Assembly (NCBI GenBank): GCA_900770335.1 | Contig: CAAGKD010000065.1 | Span: 1 to 21,290 of the forward strand | Length of the DNA stretch: 21,290 bases | Direction of reading: 5' to 3' | Origin: an uncultured Sutterella sp. | Lineage (GTDB): Bacteria > Pseudomonadota > Gammaproteobacteria > Burkholderiales > Burkholderiaceae_F | Shown here: piece by piece, positions 1 through 9,033 of the stretch | Layout: each line of letters begins with the position of its first letter | Position numbering within the stretch: the stretch's first letter is position 1 | Made by a program: the position numbers and the translations under genes | The notes under the pieces: model-generated | What the model saw: only the letters and a program-made list of their open reading frames with translations | What the model was told of the DNA's origin: nothing | Database searches by the model: none

Positions 1-393
1 CACAAGGCCGTTGGCGAACGCATGCTCGGCGATCCGGCGCTCGACGCTCTTGCTGCCGACGGCCTTCCTGTGAATGCCGAGGCAGCACCCCTCCTCGCAC
101 AGGGCCGGGCAGATGCGGCCGGTGATCTCGGGGAAGCTGTTCGTCGAGGAGAGGATCGCCCAGGCGCTCTCATAGTCGCCGTCCGTCACGCACTGCAGAT
201 AGTCGGGCACCAGGTTGTGGAGCGGACACATGTGCGAGCAGAACGGAATGCCGCAGTCCATGCATCTGGCGGACTGGCGCCGCGCCTCCTCACGCGTGAG
301 CGTGAACTCGCGGAAGTGCCTCACGCGCTCGGCGGGAGCCTCGTGCTGCGGCTCGATGCGGTCAAATTCAAGAAATCCCTTGTCGAGTCCCAT
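1..393 (-). CDS. gltD: Glutamate synthase small (beta) subunit, N-terminal part, cut by window edge
   Basis: This is the first 131 codons of the NADPH-oxidising subunit of glutamate synthase; the gene runs off the left edge. The subunit passes electrons from NADPH through FAD and iron-sulfur centres to GltB, so that glutamine plus 2-oxoglutarate yields two glutamates. The visible part is the N-terminal ferredoxin-like region: CMDCGIPFCSHMCP near residues 45-58 and CPALCEEGCCLGI near residues 97-109 supply the [4Fe-4S] cysteines known in this family. The ATG lies one base past the gltB stop. Its ribosome-binding site, GGGGAG, sits inside the last gltB codons, which implies translational coupling and one operon. 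The NADPH/FAD part lies outside the window. Confidence 0.95.
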   Translation of the reverse strand, partial: MGLDKGFLEFDRIEPQHEAPAERVRHFREFTLTREEARRQSARCMDCGIPFCSHMCPLHNLVPDYLQCVTDGDYESAWAILSSTNSFPEITGRICPALCEEGCCLGIHRKAVGSKSVERRIAEHAFANGLV

Positions 394-394
394 T

Positions 395-3300
395 TCAGTT
401 CTCCCCGGCGATCATGCGAAGCGCGTTCATGTATTCCTGCGGGAAGACGCGGGTGAAGCACCCGAGCGAAGCCTCCCAGTTCTCAAGGACCGCCCTGGCG
501 GCGGGGCTCCCCGTGAGCGCGGCGTGCCGCTCGACGAGACCGCGAAGGATCTCCTCGTCGGGGCGCCCCTCGTGCATGGGCTCGAGCGAGCTCAAGCGCG
601 CGGCGGGCGTGACGGGCGAGAGCGTGAAGTCGCCCTTGCCCATGCGGCTCGCCAGGCGCTTCTCGGGATCCCAGACGTAGGCGACGCCGCCCGACATGCC
701 CGCGGCGAAGTTGCGGCCCGTCTCACCGAGGATCACTACGGTGCCGCCCGTCATGTATTCGCACCCGTGGTCGCCGCAGCCCTCGACGACGGCCGAGGCG
801 CCGGAGTTGCGCACGGCGAAGCGCTCGCCCGCGACGCCCGAGAGGAAGGCCTCGCCCGAGGTGGCGCCGTAGAGGCAGGCGTTGCCGGCGATGACGTTGC
901 GCGCGGGATCGCCCGCAAAGTCACGCGAGGGGCGCACGGCGATCGAGCCCCCGGAGAGCCCCTTGCCGACGTAGTCGTTCGCGGCGCCCTCGAGCCAGAG
1001 CGAAACGCCCTGCGTGAGGAAGGCGCCGAAGCTCTGGCCGGCGATGCCGATGAGGTTGAGCGTCATGAAGCCCTGCGGGAGCGGCTCGAGGCCGAAGCGC
1101 TCCTGGGCGACGAGGCCCGAGAGGAGCGTGCCGACGGCGCGGTCGGTGTTGCCGACGGGCGAGTCGATGACGACCGCCTCGCCCGAGGCCATCGCGGCTC
1201 TGAGGGCCGGCGCGTGGCGCATGTCGAAGGACTTCTCGATCTCATGGTCCTGCGCGACGCTCGAGAAGGGCGTCTCGCCCGCGGGAAGCTCGCCCCGCCA
1301 GAGGATGCGCTCGAGCGAGATCCGCTCGGCCTTGGCCGAGGGCGCGGCCGGAGCACGCGCGAGGAGGTCCGTCCGGCCGATGAGGTCGTCAAAGCGCGTG
1401 ACGCCGAGCATCGCCATGATCTCGCGCACCTCGCGGGCGACGAAGCGGAAGTAGTTCTCCACGTGCTCGGGGCGGCCGACGAACTGGCGCCTCAGCTCCG
1501 GATCCTGCGTCGCGATGCCCGCCGGGCAGGTGTTCTTCTGGCACTTGCGCATCATCGTGCAGCCCATGGCTACGAGGGGGGCGGTGCCGAAGCCGAACTC
1601 GTCGGCGCCGAGGATCGCGCCGATCACGACGTCGCGGCCGGTCTTGATCTGGCCGTCGACCTGCAGGCGCACGCGGCTTCTCAGGCGGTTCATCACGAGG
1701 GTCTGCTCGACCTCCGCGAGGCCGATCTCCCAGGCGCTGCCCGCGTGCTTGACGGACGTGGCCGGAGCCGCGCCCGTGCCGCCGTCGTGGCCCGAGATCA
1801 CGATGTGGTCGGCCTTGCACTTCGCTACGCCCGCTACGACCGTGCCGACGCCCGTCTGCGCGACGAGCTTCACGCTCACGCCCGCGGCGGGGTTGGCGTG
1901 CTTGAGGTCGAGGATGAGCTGCGCGAGGTCCTCGATCGAGTAGATGTCGTGGTGCGGCGGAGGCGAGACGAGGCCGATGCCCGGAAGCGAATGCCGGAGC
2001 ATGCCGATGTACTTCGTCACCTTGCGGCCCGGGAGCTGTCCGCCCTCGCCGGGCTTGGCGCCCTGGGCCATCTTGATCTGGATGAGGTCGGCGCGGGCGA
2101 GGTAGTCCGTCGTGACGCCGAAGCGCCCCGAGGCGACCTGACGGGTGCGCGAGCGCAGGCTGTCGCCCTTCCTCAGGGGATAGTCGACGACGACGTCGCC
2201 GGCCATGACCTCGGAAAGCGTCGTGTCGCGCTCGATGTCGCCGCTCCTGCGCGGATCCTCGCCGCCCTCGCCGGAGTTGCTCATGCCCCCGAGGCGGTTC
2301 ATGGCGACGGCCATCGTGACGTGCGCCTCGGTCGAGATCGCGCCCATCGACATGGCCGCGGTCGCGAAGCGCCGGATGATCGAGGCTTCGCTCTCGACGC
2401 GCTCGACGGGCACGGGCTCGCGCGGCGCGAAGGCGAGGAGCCCGCGCAGCGTGCACAGGCGTCGCGACTGGTCGTTGATGCTCGCCGCATACCGGCGGTA
2501 GGCCTCCCAGTCGTTCGCGCGCACGGCCCGCTGCAGGTTCACGATCGCCTCGGGCGACCACAGGTGCGCCTCGCCATCCTCGCGGAGCATAAGCTCGCCC
2601 CCGGAGGGGAGGATCCGCACGCGGCGGACCTGCTGCGAGAAGGCCTTCTCGTGGATCTCGACCGCCTCGGCGGCGATGTCGAAGAGGTCTTGCCCCTCGA
2701 TCGGGCTCGGCGTGTGCGTGAAGTACCGGTCGATGAAGGCCGAGGAGAGTCCGATCGCCTCGAAGATCTGCGCGCCCACGTAGGACATGTAGGTCGAGAT
2801 ACCCATGCGGGCCATGATCTTGTAGAGACCCTTGTCGACCGCGTGGACGTAGTTCTCCGTGAGGCGCGCGGCGTCTGCAGGGGACGCGGCCATGCCCGCG
2901 ACGGTCGCGAGCGCGACGTAGGGATGCACGGCCTCGGCGCCGTAGCCGCCGAGGCACGCGAAGTCGTGCACGGAGCGCGCCGAGCCCGTCTCGACGACGA
3001 GGCCCGTGCTCGTGCGCAGGCCGTTCTCAACGAGGAACTGGTGCACGGCCGAGGTCGCGAGGAGTGCGGGAATCGCCACGCGCTCGCGCGAGACGAACCG
3101 GTCCGTGAGGATGAGGATGTTGATGCCGCTTCGCACCGCGTCGACGGCCGCCGCGCGGATGCTCGCGAGGCGCGCCTCGATGCCGTCCGCGCCCCAGGAG
3201 ACCGGATACGTGATGTCGATCTCGCGCGAGCGGAAGCGCTCGCCCGTGAAGCGGCCGATCGCGCGGATCCGCTCCATCTGCGCGGAGGTGAGCACGGGCT

Positions 3301-4993
3301 GCTCGACCTCGAGGCGCACCGGAGGGTTCGTCGCGATGATGTTGAGCAGGTCCGGCCTCGGGCCGATGAAGGAGACGAGGCTCGTCACCATCTCCTCACG
3401 GATCGGATCGATCGGCGGGTTCGTCACCTGCGCGAAGAGCTGCCGGAAGTACTCCGTGAGCAGCTTCGGTCGCGCGGAGAGGCACGCGAGGGGCGCGTCG
3501 TTGCCCATCGACACGACCGGGTCCTGGCCGCCCTCGGCCATCGCGCGCAAAACCCTGCCCACGTCCTCGCGGGTGTAGCCGAAGACGCGCAGGAGCTCGT
3601 CCGGGGAGAGCGCGAGCCCAACGGGCGCGGGCGACTCATCGATGTCGTCGATGCGAATGCGGATCTTCTCGATCCACTCGCGGTAGGGGTGCTCGGTCGC
3701 GAGGACGTTCTTGACCTCCTCGTTGCCGATGATCCTGCCCTGCTCCATGTCGATCAGAAGGATCCTGCCGGGCTCAAGGCGCCAGCGGCGGCGCACGTTC
3801 GCCTCGTCGATCCGCACGGCGCCCGACTCGGAGGCCATCACGACGAGCTCGTCCCTGGTCTCGATGTAGCGCGCCGGACGCAGTCCGTTGCGATCGAGGA
3901 TCGCGCCCACCTGCCGGCCGTTCGTGAAGGCGACGGCCGCCGGACCGTCCCAGGGCTCCATCATCGCGGCGTTGTACTCGTAGAGGGCCCGGAGCCTGGG
4001 GTCCATCGTCGCGTTCTTCTCCCAGGCCTCGGGGATGAGCATCATCGCCGCGAGCGCGAGCGGATAGCCGCTCATCACGAGGAGCTCGAGCGCGTTGTCG
4101 AGGGACGCCGAATCGCTCTGCCCCTGGAAGATGAGCGGCCAGCACTTGGCGAGGTCCTCACCGAGGACGGGCGAGGAGATGTGCTTCTCGCGGGCCTGGA
4201 TCCAGTTGAAGTTGCCGCGCAGCGTGTTGATCTCGCCGTTGTGGGCGATCATGCGGAAGGGATGCGCGAGCTGCCACTGCGGGAAGGTGTTCGTCGAGAA
4301 GCGCTGGTGGATCATCGCGAGGGCCGACACGCATCGCGCGTCGGCGAGGTCGCGGTAGTAAACCCCGACCTGCGAGGCGAGGAGCTGGCCCTTGTAGACG
4401 ACGGTCCGGGCCGAGCACGAGCAGATGTAGAACTCCTTGCAGTGGCGCAGCTTCAGGTTCGCGATGGCGATGGAGCTGCGCTTTCTGATGATGTAGAGCT
4501 TCCTCTCGAGCGCGTCCGTGACGAGCACGTCCATGCCGCGGCCGATGAAGATCTGCCGGATCACCGGCTCCTTCTCGCGCACGGCGGGCGACATCGGCAT
4601 CGTGCGGTCGACGGGCACGTCGCGCCAGCCGAGGACGACCTGGCCCTCGGCCTCGACCGCGCGCTCGATCTCCTCCTCGCAGGCGTGGCGCGAGGCCTCC
4701 TCGCGCGGCAGAAACACCATGCCGACGCCGTAGTCGCCCTCGGGCGGAAGCCGCACGCCCGCGGCGGTCATGTCGTCGCGGTAGAGGCGGTCCGGGATCT
4801 GAATGAGGATGCCCGCGCCGTCGCCCTGCAGGGGATCGGCGCCGACGGCGCCGCGATGCCTGAGGTTGGCGAGCACCTCGAGCGCCTGGCTCACGATGCG
4901 GTGGCTTCTCACGCCCTTGATGTGGGCGATGAAGCCGACGCCGCAGGCGTCGTGCTCCATGTCGCTCCGGTAGAGGCCCTGGGAGTGCGTCAT
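395..4993 (-). CDS. gltB: Glutamate synthase large (alpha) subunit
   Basis: 1532 residues, the usual size for the bacterial ferredoxin-like GOGAT large subunit. It hydrolyses glutamine and channels ammonia to an FMN site, where 2-oxoglutarate becomes glutamate. Seen in order: a class II glutamine amidotransferase domain starting HDACGVGFIAH, with the nucleophile Cys17 exposed after removal of a 16-residue propeptide; a central domain; an FMN-binding synthase domain (SNSGEGGED, AQGAKPGEGGQLPG, ISGHDGGTGAAP); the [3Fe-4S] cysteines C1145, C1151 and C1156; and a C-terminal glycine-rich beta-helix. The start at 4993 is chosen because AAGGAAGGAAG lies just upstream and the propeptide has a normal type of length. 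The frame stays open for another 233 codons upstream, but those are Arg/Pro/Gly-rich and unlike any protein. Followed immediately by gltD. Confidence 0.97.
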   Translation of the reverse strand: MTHSQGLYRSDMEHDACGVGFIAHIKGVRSHRIVSQALEVLANLRHRGAVGADPLQGDGAGILIQIPDRLYRDDMTAAGVRLPPEGDYGVGMVFLPREEASRHACEEEIERAVEAEGQVVLGWRDVPVDRTMPMSPAVREKEPVIRQIFIGRGMDVLVTDALERKLYIIRKRSSIAIANLKLRHCKEFYICSCSARTVVYKGQLLASQVGVYYRDLADARCVSALAMIHQRFSTNTFPQWQLAHPFRMIAHNGEINTLRGNFNWIQAREKHISSPVLGEDLAKCWPLIFQGQSDSASLDNALELLVMSGYPLALAAMMLIPEAWEKNATMDPRLRALYEYNAAMMEPWDGPAAVAFTNGRQVGAILDRNGLRPARYIETRDELVVMASESGAVRIDEANVRRRWRLEPGRILLIDMEQGRIIGNEEVKNVLATEHPYREWIEKIRIRIDDIDESPAPVGLALSPDELLRVFGYTREDVGRVLRAMAEGGQDPVVSMGNDAPLACLSARPKLLTEYFRQLFAQVTNPPIDPIREEMVTSLVSFIGPRPDLLNIIATNPPVRLEVEQPVLTSAQMERIRAIGRFTGERFRSREIDITYPVSWGADGIEARLASIRAAAVDAVRSGINILILTDRFVSRERVAIPALLATSAVHQFLVENGLRTSTGLVVETGSARSVHDFACLGGYGAEAVHPYVALATVAGMAASPADAARLTENYVHAVDKGLYKIMARMGISTYMSYVGAQIFEAIGLSSAFIDRYFTHTPSPIEGQDLFDIAAEAVEIHEKAFSQQVRRVRILPSGGELMLREDGEAHLWSPEAIVNLQRAVRANDWEAYRRYAASINDQSRRLCTLRGLLAFAPREPVPVERVESEASIIRRFATAAMSMGAISTEAHVTMAVAMNRLGGMSNSGEGGEDPRRSGDIERDTTLSEVMAGDVVVDYPLRKGDSLRSRTRQVASGRFGVTTDYLARADLIQIKMAQGAKPGEGGQLPGRKVTKYIGMLRHSLPGIGLVSPPPHHDIYSIEDLAQLILDLKHANPAAGVSVKLVAQTGVGTVVAGVAKCKADHIVISGHDGGTGAAPATSVKHAGSAWEIGLAEVEQTLVMNRLRSRVRLQVDGQIKTGRDVVIGAILGADEFGFGTAPLVAMGCTMMRKCQKNTCPAGIATQDPELRRQFVGRPEHVENYFRFVAREVREIMAMLGVTRFDDLIGRTDLLARAPAAPSAKAERISLERILWRGELPAGETPFSSVAQDHEIEKSFDMRHAPALRAAMASGEAVVIDSPVGNTDRAVGTLLSGLVAQERFGLEPLPQGFMTLNLIGIAGQSFGAFLTQGVSLWLEGAANDYVGKGLSGGSIAVRPSRDFAGDPARNVIAGNACLYGATSGEAFLSGVAGERFAVRNSGASAVVEGCGDHGCEYMTGGTVVILGETGRNFAAGMSGGVAYVWDPEKRLASRMGKGDFTLSPVTPAARLSSLEPMHEGRPDEEILRGLVERHAALTGSPAARAVLENWEASLGCFTRVFPQEYMNALRMIAGEN

Positions 4994-5530
4994 GTCTTCC
5001 TTCCTTGTCCGCCGGCCGCCGCTCGGTCCGCGCCGGGAGGAGTGCCGGCGCGCGCCGCGGCCCGCCGGAGCGTCAGAAATGCGCCCGGTGAGCCGATTGC
5101 GCGCGGCCGTGCGTCGAAGCCGCAGCGAGGCGTCGCGGAAGGCCCGGGGCTGGAAGCCGCATCCTCTTCGTGCCTTTCCGAGGGCGACGAGGTCCGCGCT
5201 CCGCGCCCGTGGGCGGCGGAGTCTTCGGCGAATGCCTTCCGGCCCGGGCGGCCGGCGTGTCTCTTGTGTTTGTCTTTGCGCGCCCGCCGGCGCTCCCGAT
5301 TCCGGACGCGGCGAAGCGGCGCGGGGTCCGCCCTTCCCTCCCGCAGCGCCGAAGCGCCGGGGGGAGAAGAGCCTCTTGAGGGGAGAATGCTTGATGCGCG
5401 GGCCCGGCGAGAGCCTTGCGCGCGAGCGAAATCCGCCGCGCGGTTTGATCGATGTCATGCCCGGACGAATTGGATCCCGAGGCTCTCGGGCGTTTGCCCT
5501 AGGCCGGTCGGGCGAACGCCCTATCCGGAA

Positions 5531-5552
5531 GGGGGCGTCTTGGAGCGCCCCC
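5531..5552. other. Hairpin, 7-bp GC stem, 8-nt loop
   Basis: GGGGGCG (5531-5537) pairs with CGCCCCC (5546-5552) around TCTTGGAG. There is no T-run on either side. It may be a structural element of the gltB leader or chance pairing in GC-rich DNA. Confidence 0.3.
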
Positions 5553-5639
5553 GAACCATTCCGGGCGCGCCGCGATCCGGCGGCGAGGCGAAGCGCACCG
5601 CCCCGGGTGCGCCCAAGATGCGCGAAGGGCCCGGGAGGC

Positions 5640-5690
5640 GACGCCTTCCCGCGCCCTTCCGCAGGCCCCTTCGCCGAAGGGGCCGGCGTC
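5640..5690 (-). terminator. Nested hairpin just past the antiporter stop; probable terminator or 3'-end stabiliser
   Basis: A perfect 9-bp stem (GGCCCCTTC/GAAGGGGCC, loop GCC) occupies 5664-5684. The 6-bp arms GACGCC (5640-5645) and GGCGTC (5685-5690) enclose it. It starts about 15 bases past the TGA of the minus-strand antiporter gene, the expected place for a transcript end. No U-tract follows, so intrinsic termination is not assured. Confidence 0.45.
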
Positions 5691-5704
5691 ACGTCGTCAA
5701 CCCA

Positions 5705-7264
5705 TCAGGTGGCCTGCGCCTCCTTCGGCGCCGGACCGTCGGACTTGCCGCGGATCGAGTGGAGCACGATCACCGAGACCACGAGGAGCGCGACGGACGC
5801 GCCGAGCGAGAGCCAGAGGTTGCCGTGCGTGAAGCCCGCGACGAGGTAGCCCACGGCGGCGCAGACGGCCGTGAGGAGCGAGTACGGGATCTGCGTCGAG
5901 ACGTGCTCGATGTGGTTGCACCCCGCGCCCGCCGACGAGAGGATCGTCGTGTCGGAGATCGGCGAGCAGTGGTCGCCGAAGACCGAGCCCGCGAGCGTGG
6001 CCGAGAGGACGACGATCGTGAGCGCCGGGTCGATGCCCTGCACCACCGGGACGACGATCGGGATGAGGATGCCGAAGGTGCCCCAGGCCGTGCCCGTGGA
6101 GAAGGCGAGGAAGGCCGCGATCACGAAGACGGCCGCCGGCAGGAAGAGCGAGAAGCCGCTGCCTGATGCGACGACGACGGACTCGACGAACTGCGGCGTG
6201 CCGATGAGGTCGCGGCACACGCCCGAGAGCGTCCAGGCGAGGATCAGGATGATGTTCGCCGGAAGCATGAGCTTCATGCCCTCGACGAGGCCCTGCATGA
6301 AGTCCGCGAAGGGGACGAGCCTTCTCGGCACGTAGAGCAGGAACGCGACGAGGAGCGCCCCGAACGCGGCCCAGACGAGCGCGGAGGCGGCCGAGGAGTT
6401 GCCGATCGCGGCCTGGAAGGTGTGGTAGGCCGCGTCGTCGCCCCAATACCCGCCCGAGTACATGAGCGAGAGCACGGCGAGGACGATGAGCGCGCCGATC
6501 GGCACGAGCATGTCCATGACGGTGCCCCTGGGGTTGGCCTTCGGGGGCTCGGCGCCCCCGCCCTTCACTTCGCCCACGTCGCCCGCGAGCGCGCGCTCCT
6601 CGCACCTTCTCATCGGACCGAAGTCAAGGCCCGTCGTGATGATGAAGAAGACGAGGAAGATCGAGAGGAGCGCGTAGAAGTTCCACGGAATCGACGCGAT
6701 GAAGGCGGCCGTGTCGGACTCGAAGACGCCGTTGCCCTTGAGGGACGAGCCCACCGCCGCCGCCCAGGACGACACCGGGGCGATGATGCAGACCGGAGCC
6801 GCGGTCGAGTCGATGATGTAGGCGAGCTTGGCGCGCGAGATCCGGTAGCGGTCGCACAAGGGCCGCATCACCGTGCCGACCGAGAGGCAGTTGAAGTAGT
6901 CGTCGATGAAGATGAGGATCCCGAGGCCCGAGGTCGAAAGGAGCGTCGAGCGGCGCGTCTTCACACGCTCGACGGCCCAGTTGCCGTACGCCTTCGTGCC
7001 GCCCGACATGGCGACCACGTAGACGAGGGCTCCGAGAAGCGACGTGAAGATGAGGATGTTGAAGTCGAGCTTGTTGCCCATCAGCGTGAACGTCGTCTGG
7101 AGCGTGTCCATGATGACGTTGCCGCCCGTTCCGATCGTGTAGATGAGCGTGCCCGTGAGAATGCCGATGAGAAGCGACGAGAGCACCTCCTTGGTGAGGA
7201 GGGCGAGCACGATCGCCACGATCGGCGGCACGAGGGAGAGCCAGCCGGCTGCGTAGGGTTCCAT
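5705..7264 (-). CDS. nhaC: NhaC-family Na+/H+ antiporter
   Basis: 519 residues, an inner-membrane protein with about a dozen hydrophobic helices. NhaC-type carriers exchange cytoplasmic Na+ (in some relatives an organic anion pair) for protons. Family signs: the N-terminal helix LVPPIVAIVLALLTKEV; the central LGILIFIDDYFNCLSVGTVMRPLCDRY segment with paired acidic residues; STAAPVCIIAPVSSWAA; and late helices with FSTGTAWGTFGILIPI and GDHCSPISDTTILSS. The ATG at 7264 (MEPYAAGW) starts right before the first helix. The only upstream purine run is AAGAAAAAGAA, a weak ribosome-binding site. The frame stays open further upstream but reads as low-complexity Arg/Pro/Ala. It stands alone, divergent from the flavoenzyme gene. 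Family assignment is firm; the ion or substrate is not shown by the sequence. Confidence 0.88.
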   Translation of the reverse strand: MEPYAAGWLSLVPPIVAIVLALLTKEVLSSLLIGILTGTLIYTIGTGGNVIMDTLQTTFTLMGNKLDFNILIFTSLLGALVYVVAMSGGTKAYGNWAVERVKTRRSTLLSTSGLGILIFIDDYFNCLSVGTVMRPLCDRYRISRAKLAYIIDSTAAPVCIIAPVSSWAAAVGSSLKGNGVFESDTAAFIASIPWNFYALLSIFLVFFIITTGLDFGPMRRCEERALAGDVGEVKGGGAEPPKANPRGTVMDMLVPIGALIVLAVLSLMYSGGYWGDDAAYHTFQAAIGNSSAASALVWAAFGALLVAFLLYVPRRLVPFADFMQGLVEGMKLMLPANIILILAWTLSGVCRDLIGTPQFVESVVVASGSGFSLFLPAAVFVIAAFLAFSTGTAWGTFGILIPIVVPVVQGIDPALTIVVLSATLAGSVFGDHCSPISDTTILSSAGAGCNHIEHVSTQIPYSLLTAVCAAVGYLVAGFTHGNLWLSLGASVALLVVSVIVLHSIRGKSDGPAPKEAQAT

Positions 7265-7740
7265 GATTGCGTTCTTTTTCTTGCGCGCGGGGGAGCGGGA
7301 GGCGTCTTTTTCGGGAGGCGCGCGGCCCGGACGGATGCGCAGGGATCCGTTCGGATTGCGCCCGGCTCGCGCGGACAAAGGGTTGCGGAGGGTTGGTACA
7401 CCGCGCCGATCGCTGGAAGGCGCGGCGGGCTTTGAATTATCCCACGCAGCGGCGCGGGCCGCATGACGGGGCGCGGCTGCGGCCGGATTCGTACGGATTC
7501 GCGCCGCCGCGGGCGCTTCGGGCGAACCGGCGGACGGCCCCGTTGGAGGCGCCTGCGCGTGCGCGCCTAGCACGAAGCGGGGCCTCGTGCGCGTCCCTTG
7601 AATCAAGGATTTCACCCGATTTCAAGCCCGGGAAAACCCTTCCGGATGCCTGAGACTGCGCCCTGTCAGGACCGCGGGCGCCCTTCGGGAAGCGCGCCGC
7701 GGCTCCCGTTCAAAGCACTGCACACGGAGACCCTTTTCGA
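7265..7740. other. 476-base divergent intergenic region
   Basis: This lies between the divergently transcribed antiporter and flavoenzyme genes and must hold both promoters. No gene is supported. I see the 13-bp palindrome at 7596-7608 and, on the minus strand, an ATAATT-like box near 7437-7442 without a good -35 partner. Confidence 0.5.
7596..7608. promoter_or_regulatory. 13-bp perfect palindrome, possible operator
   Basis: CCTTGA-A-TCAAGG is a perfect inverted repeat about 130 bases upstream of the flavoenzyme start, in the divergent promoter region. The symmetry fits a dimeric regulator, but the regulator is unknown and no promoter boxes anchor it. Confidence 0.3.
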
Positions 7741-9033
7741 ATGTCCGCACTTAGCTCCTTCGCGCTCAATCTGCGCGGCCGCATCCTCCCTCCGCTCATG
7801 TCGGGCGGCATGGGCACGAACATCTCCACGGACCGGCTCGCCCTCTCGATCGAGGCGATCGGCGGCATCGCCCACGTCTCGGACGCGGAGCTGCCGGACG
7901 TCTGCGACCGCATGTTCGGGACGCGCTTCACCGCGACGAAGGCGAAGCGCTGCGCGGCCGGCCGCGACGAGCCCGTCAAGACCGACGAGCTCTTTGACCT
8001 CGCCGCCGTGCGCGAGGCGACGACGCGCTATGTCTCAAGCCTCATGGAGCGCGCGACCGGCAGGGGGCTGCTCCTCATCAACTGCATGGAGAAGCTCACC
8101 ATGAACGCGGGGCTTGACACATTGAAGACCCGCCTCAACGCAGCGCTTGACGCCGGAATCGGCGGAATCACGCTCGCCGCAGGCCTGCATCTGTCAAGCT
8201 TCCGGCTCATGGAGGAGAACCCGCGCTTTCACGACGCGCTCCTCGGGATCATCGTCTCGTCCTCGCGCGCGCTCAACCTCTTCCTCAGAAAGAGCGCCCC
8301 GACGGGAAGGCTTCCCGACTACATCGTCGTCGAGGGGCCGCTCGCGGGCGGACACCTCGGCTTCGGCATGGACTGGGCGAAGCATTCGCTGCCGGCGATC
8401 GTGCGCGAGGTGAAGGCGTTCCTCTCCGAGCGCGGCCTCTCGATTCCCGTCATCGCCGCGGGCGGCGTCTTCACGGGCGGCGAGGCGGTGCGCGTGATCG
8501 AGGAGACGGGCGCGGACGGCATCCAGGCCGCGACGCGCTTCGCCGTCGCGCGGGAGAGCGGCCTCCCGGACGCCGCCAAGGACGCGTTCTTCAACGCGAG
8601 CGACAGGGACATCGTCGTGAACGGCTTCTCCCCCACGGGCTACCCGATGCGCATGCTCCGGCAGTCGCCCGCCCTCGCGAACGCCGTCCGGCCGAACTGC
8701 GAGGCCTACGGGTACCTCCTCAACCACGGCGACTGCCCGTACCTCAAGGAGTGGCGCGAGCGCGAGGCGGCGGCCGCGGGCGCGGACCGCGCGGCGCTTC
8801 CCGCCATGACGCACGGGTGCCTGTGCACGCACATGCGCAACTTCAAGGTCTGGACCTGCGGCGCGAACGCCTCGCGCCTGCGCGAGACGAGCGTGCAGCG
8901 CGAGGACGGGTCATGGATCCAGCCCGAGGCGCGGGAGGTCTATGAGGACTACCTCATGAGCGAGGGAGAGAGCATCGCGCTGCCGCGGGCGGCGATCGAG
9001 TACCTGAAGAGCCATCCCGAAGCGCGTCGGTGA
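7741..9033 (+). CDS. Nitronate monooxygenase-like NAD(P)H-dependent flavin oxidoreductase (YrpB/NMO family)
   Basis: 430 residues with a TIM-barrel FMN enzyme fold. Relatives oxidise alkyl nitronates or act as FMN-dependent reductases; the substrate here is unknown. Seen: the N-terminal PPLMSGGMGTNIST; a central EGPLAGGHLGFG with His205 where the family places its catalytic/flavin-contacting histidine; the phosphate-binding AAGGVFTGGEAVR; and QAATRFAVARE. The C-terminal part has THGCLCTHMRNFKVWTCG, the Cys-rich motif of the longer bacterial branch of this family. The start is supported by GGAGA at 7726-7730, ten bases upstream. It is a single gene, divergent from the antiporter. A role in detoxifying nitro compounds is inferred from the family only. 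Confidence 0.85.
   Translation: MSALSSFALNLRGRILPPLMSGGMGTNISTDRLALSIEAIGGIAHVSDAELPDVCDRMFGTRFTATKAKRCAAGRDEPVKTDELFDLAAVREATTRYVSSLMERATGRGLLLINCMEKLTMNAGLDTLKTRLNAALDAGIGGITLAAGLHLSSFRLMEENPRFHDALLGIIVSSSRALNLFLRKSAPTGRLPDYIVVEGPLAGGHLGFGMDWAKHSLPAIVREVKAFLSERGLSIPVIAAGGVFTGGEAVRVIEETGADGIQAATRFAVARESGLPDAAKDAFFNASDRDIVVNGFSPTGYPMRMLRQSPALANAVRPNCEAYGYLLNHGDCPYLKEWREREAAAAGADRAALPAMTHGCLCTHMRNFKVWTCGANASRLRETSVQREDGSWIQPEAREVYEDYLMSEGESIALPRAAIEYLKSHPEARR

Larger units (their letters stand above)
4994..5704. other. 711-base intergenic region between nhaC-like gene and gltB
   Basis: No protein-coding gene is supported on either strand; the open frames here are composition artefacts. It should hold the 3' end of the antiporter transcript and the promoter and leader of gltBD (minus strand). 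I could not pick out a convincing -35/-10 pair for gltB. Hairpins are visible at 5531-5552 and 5640-5690. Confidence 0.6.

Noticed and set aside
4994..5692. An N-terminal extension of GltB by up to 233 codons
   Set aside because: Arg/Pro/Gly-rich, unlike any protein. The ATG at 4993 has a strong ribosome-binding site and gives a normal short propeptide before the catalytic cysteine.
215..6166. A 1983-codon open frame on the plus strand opposite gltB and the antiporter gene
   Set aside because: It lies antisense to two strongly supported genes. Its translation is Arg/Ala/Asp/Val-rich with no domain, and it arises because GC-rich codons rarely give stops on the other strand.
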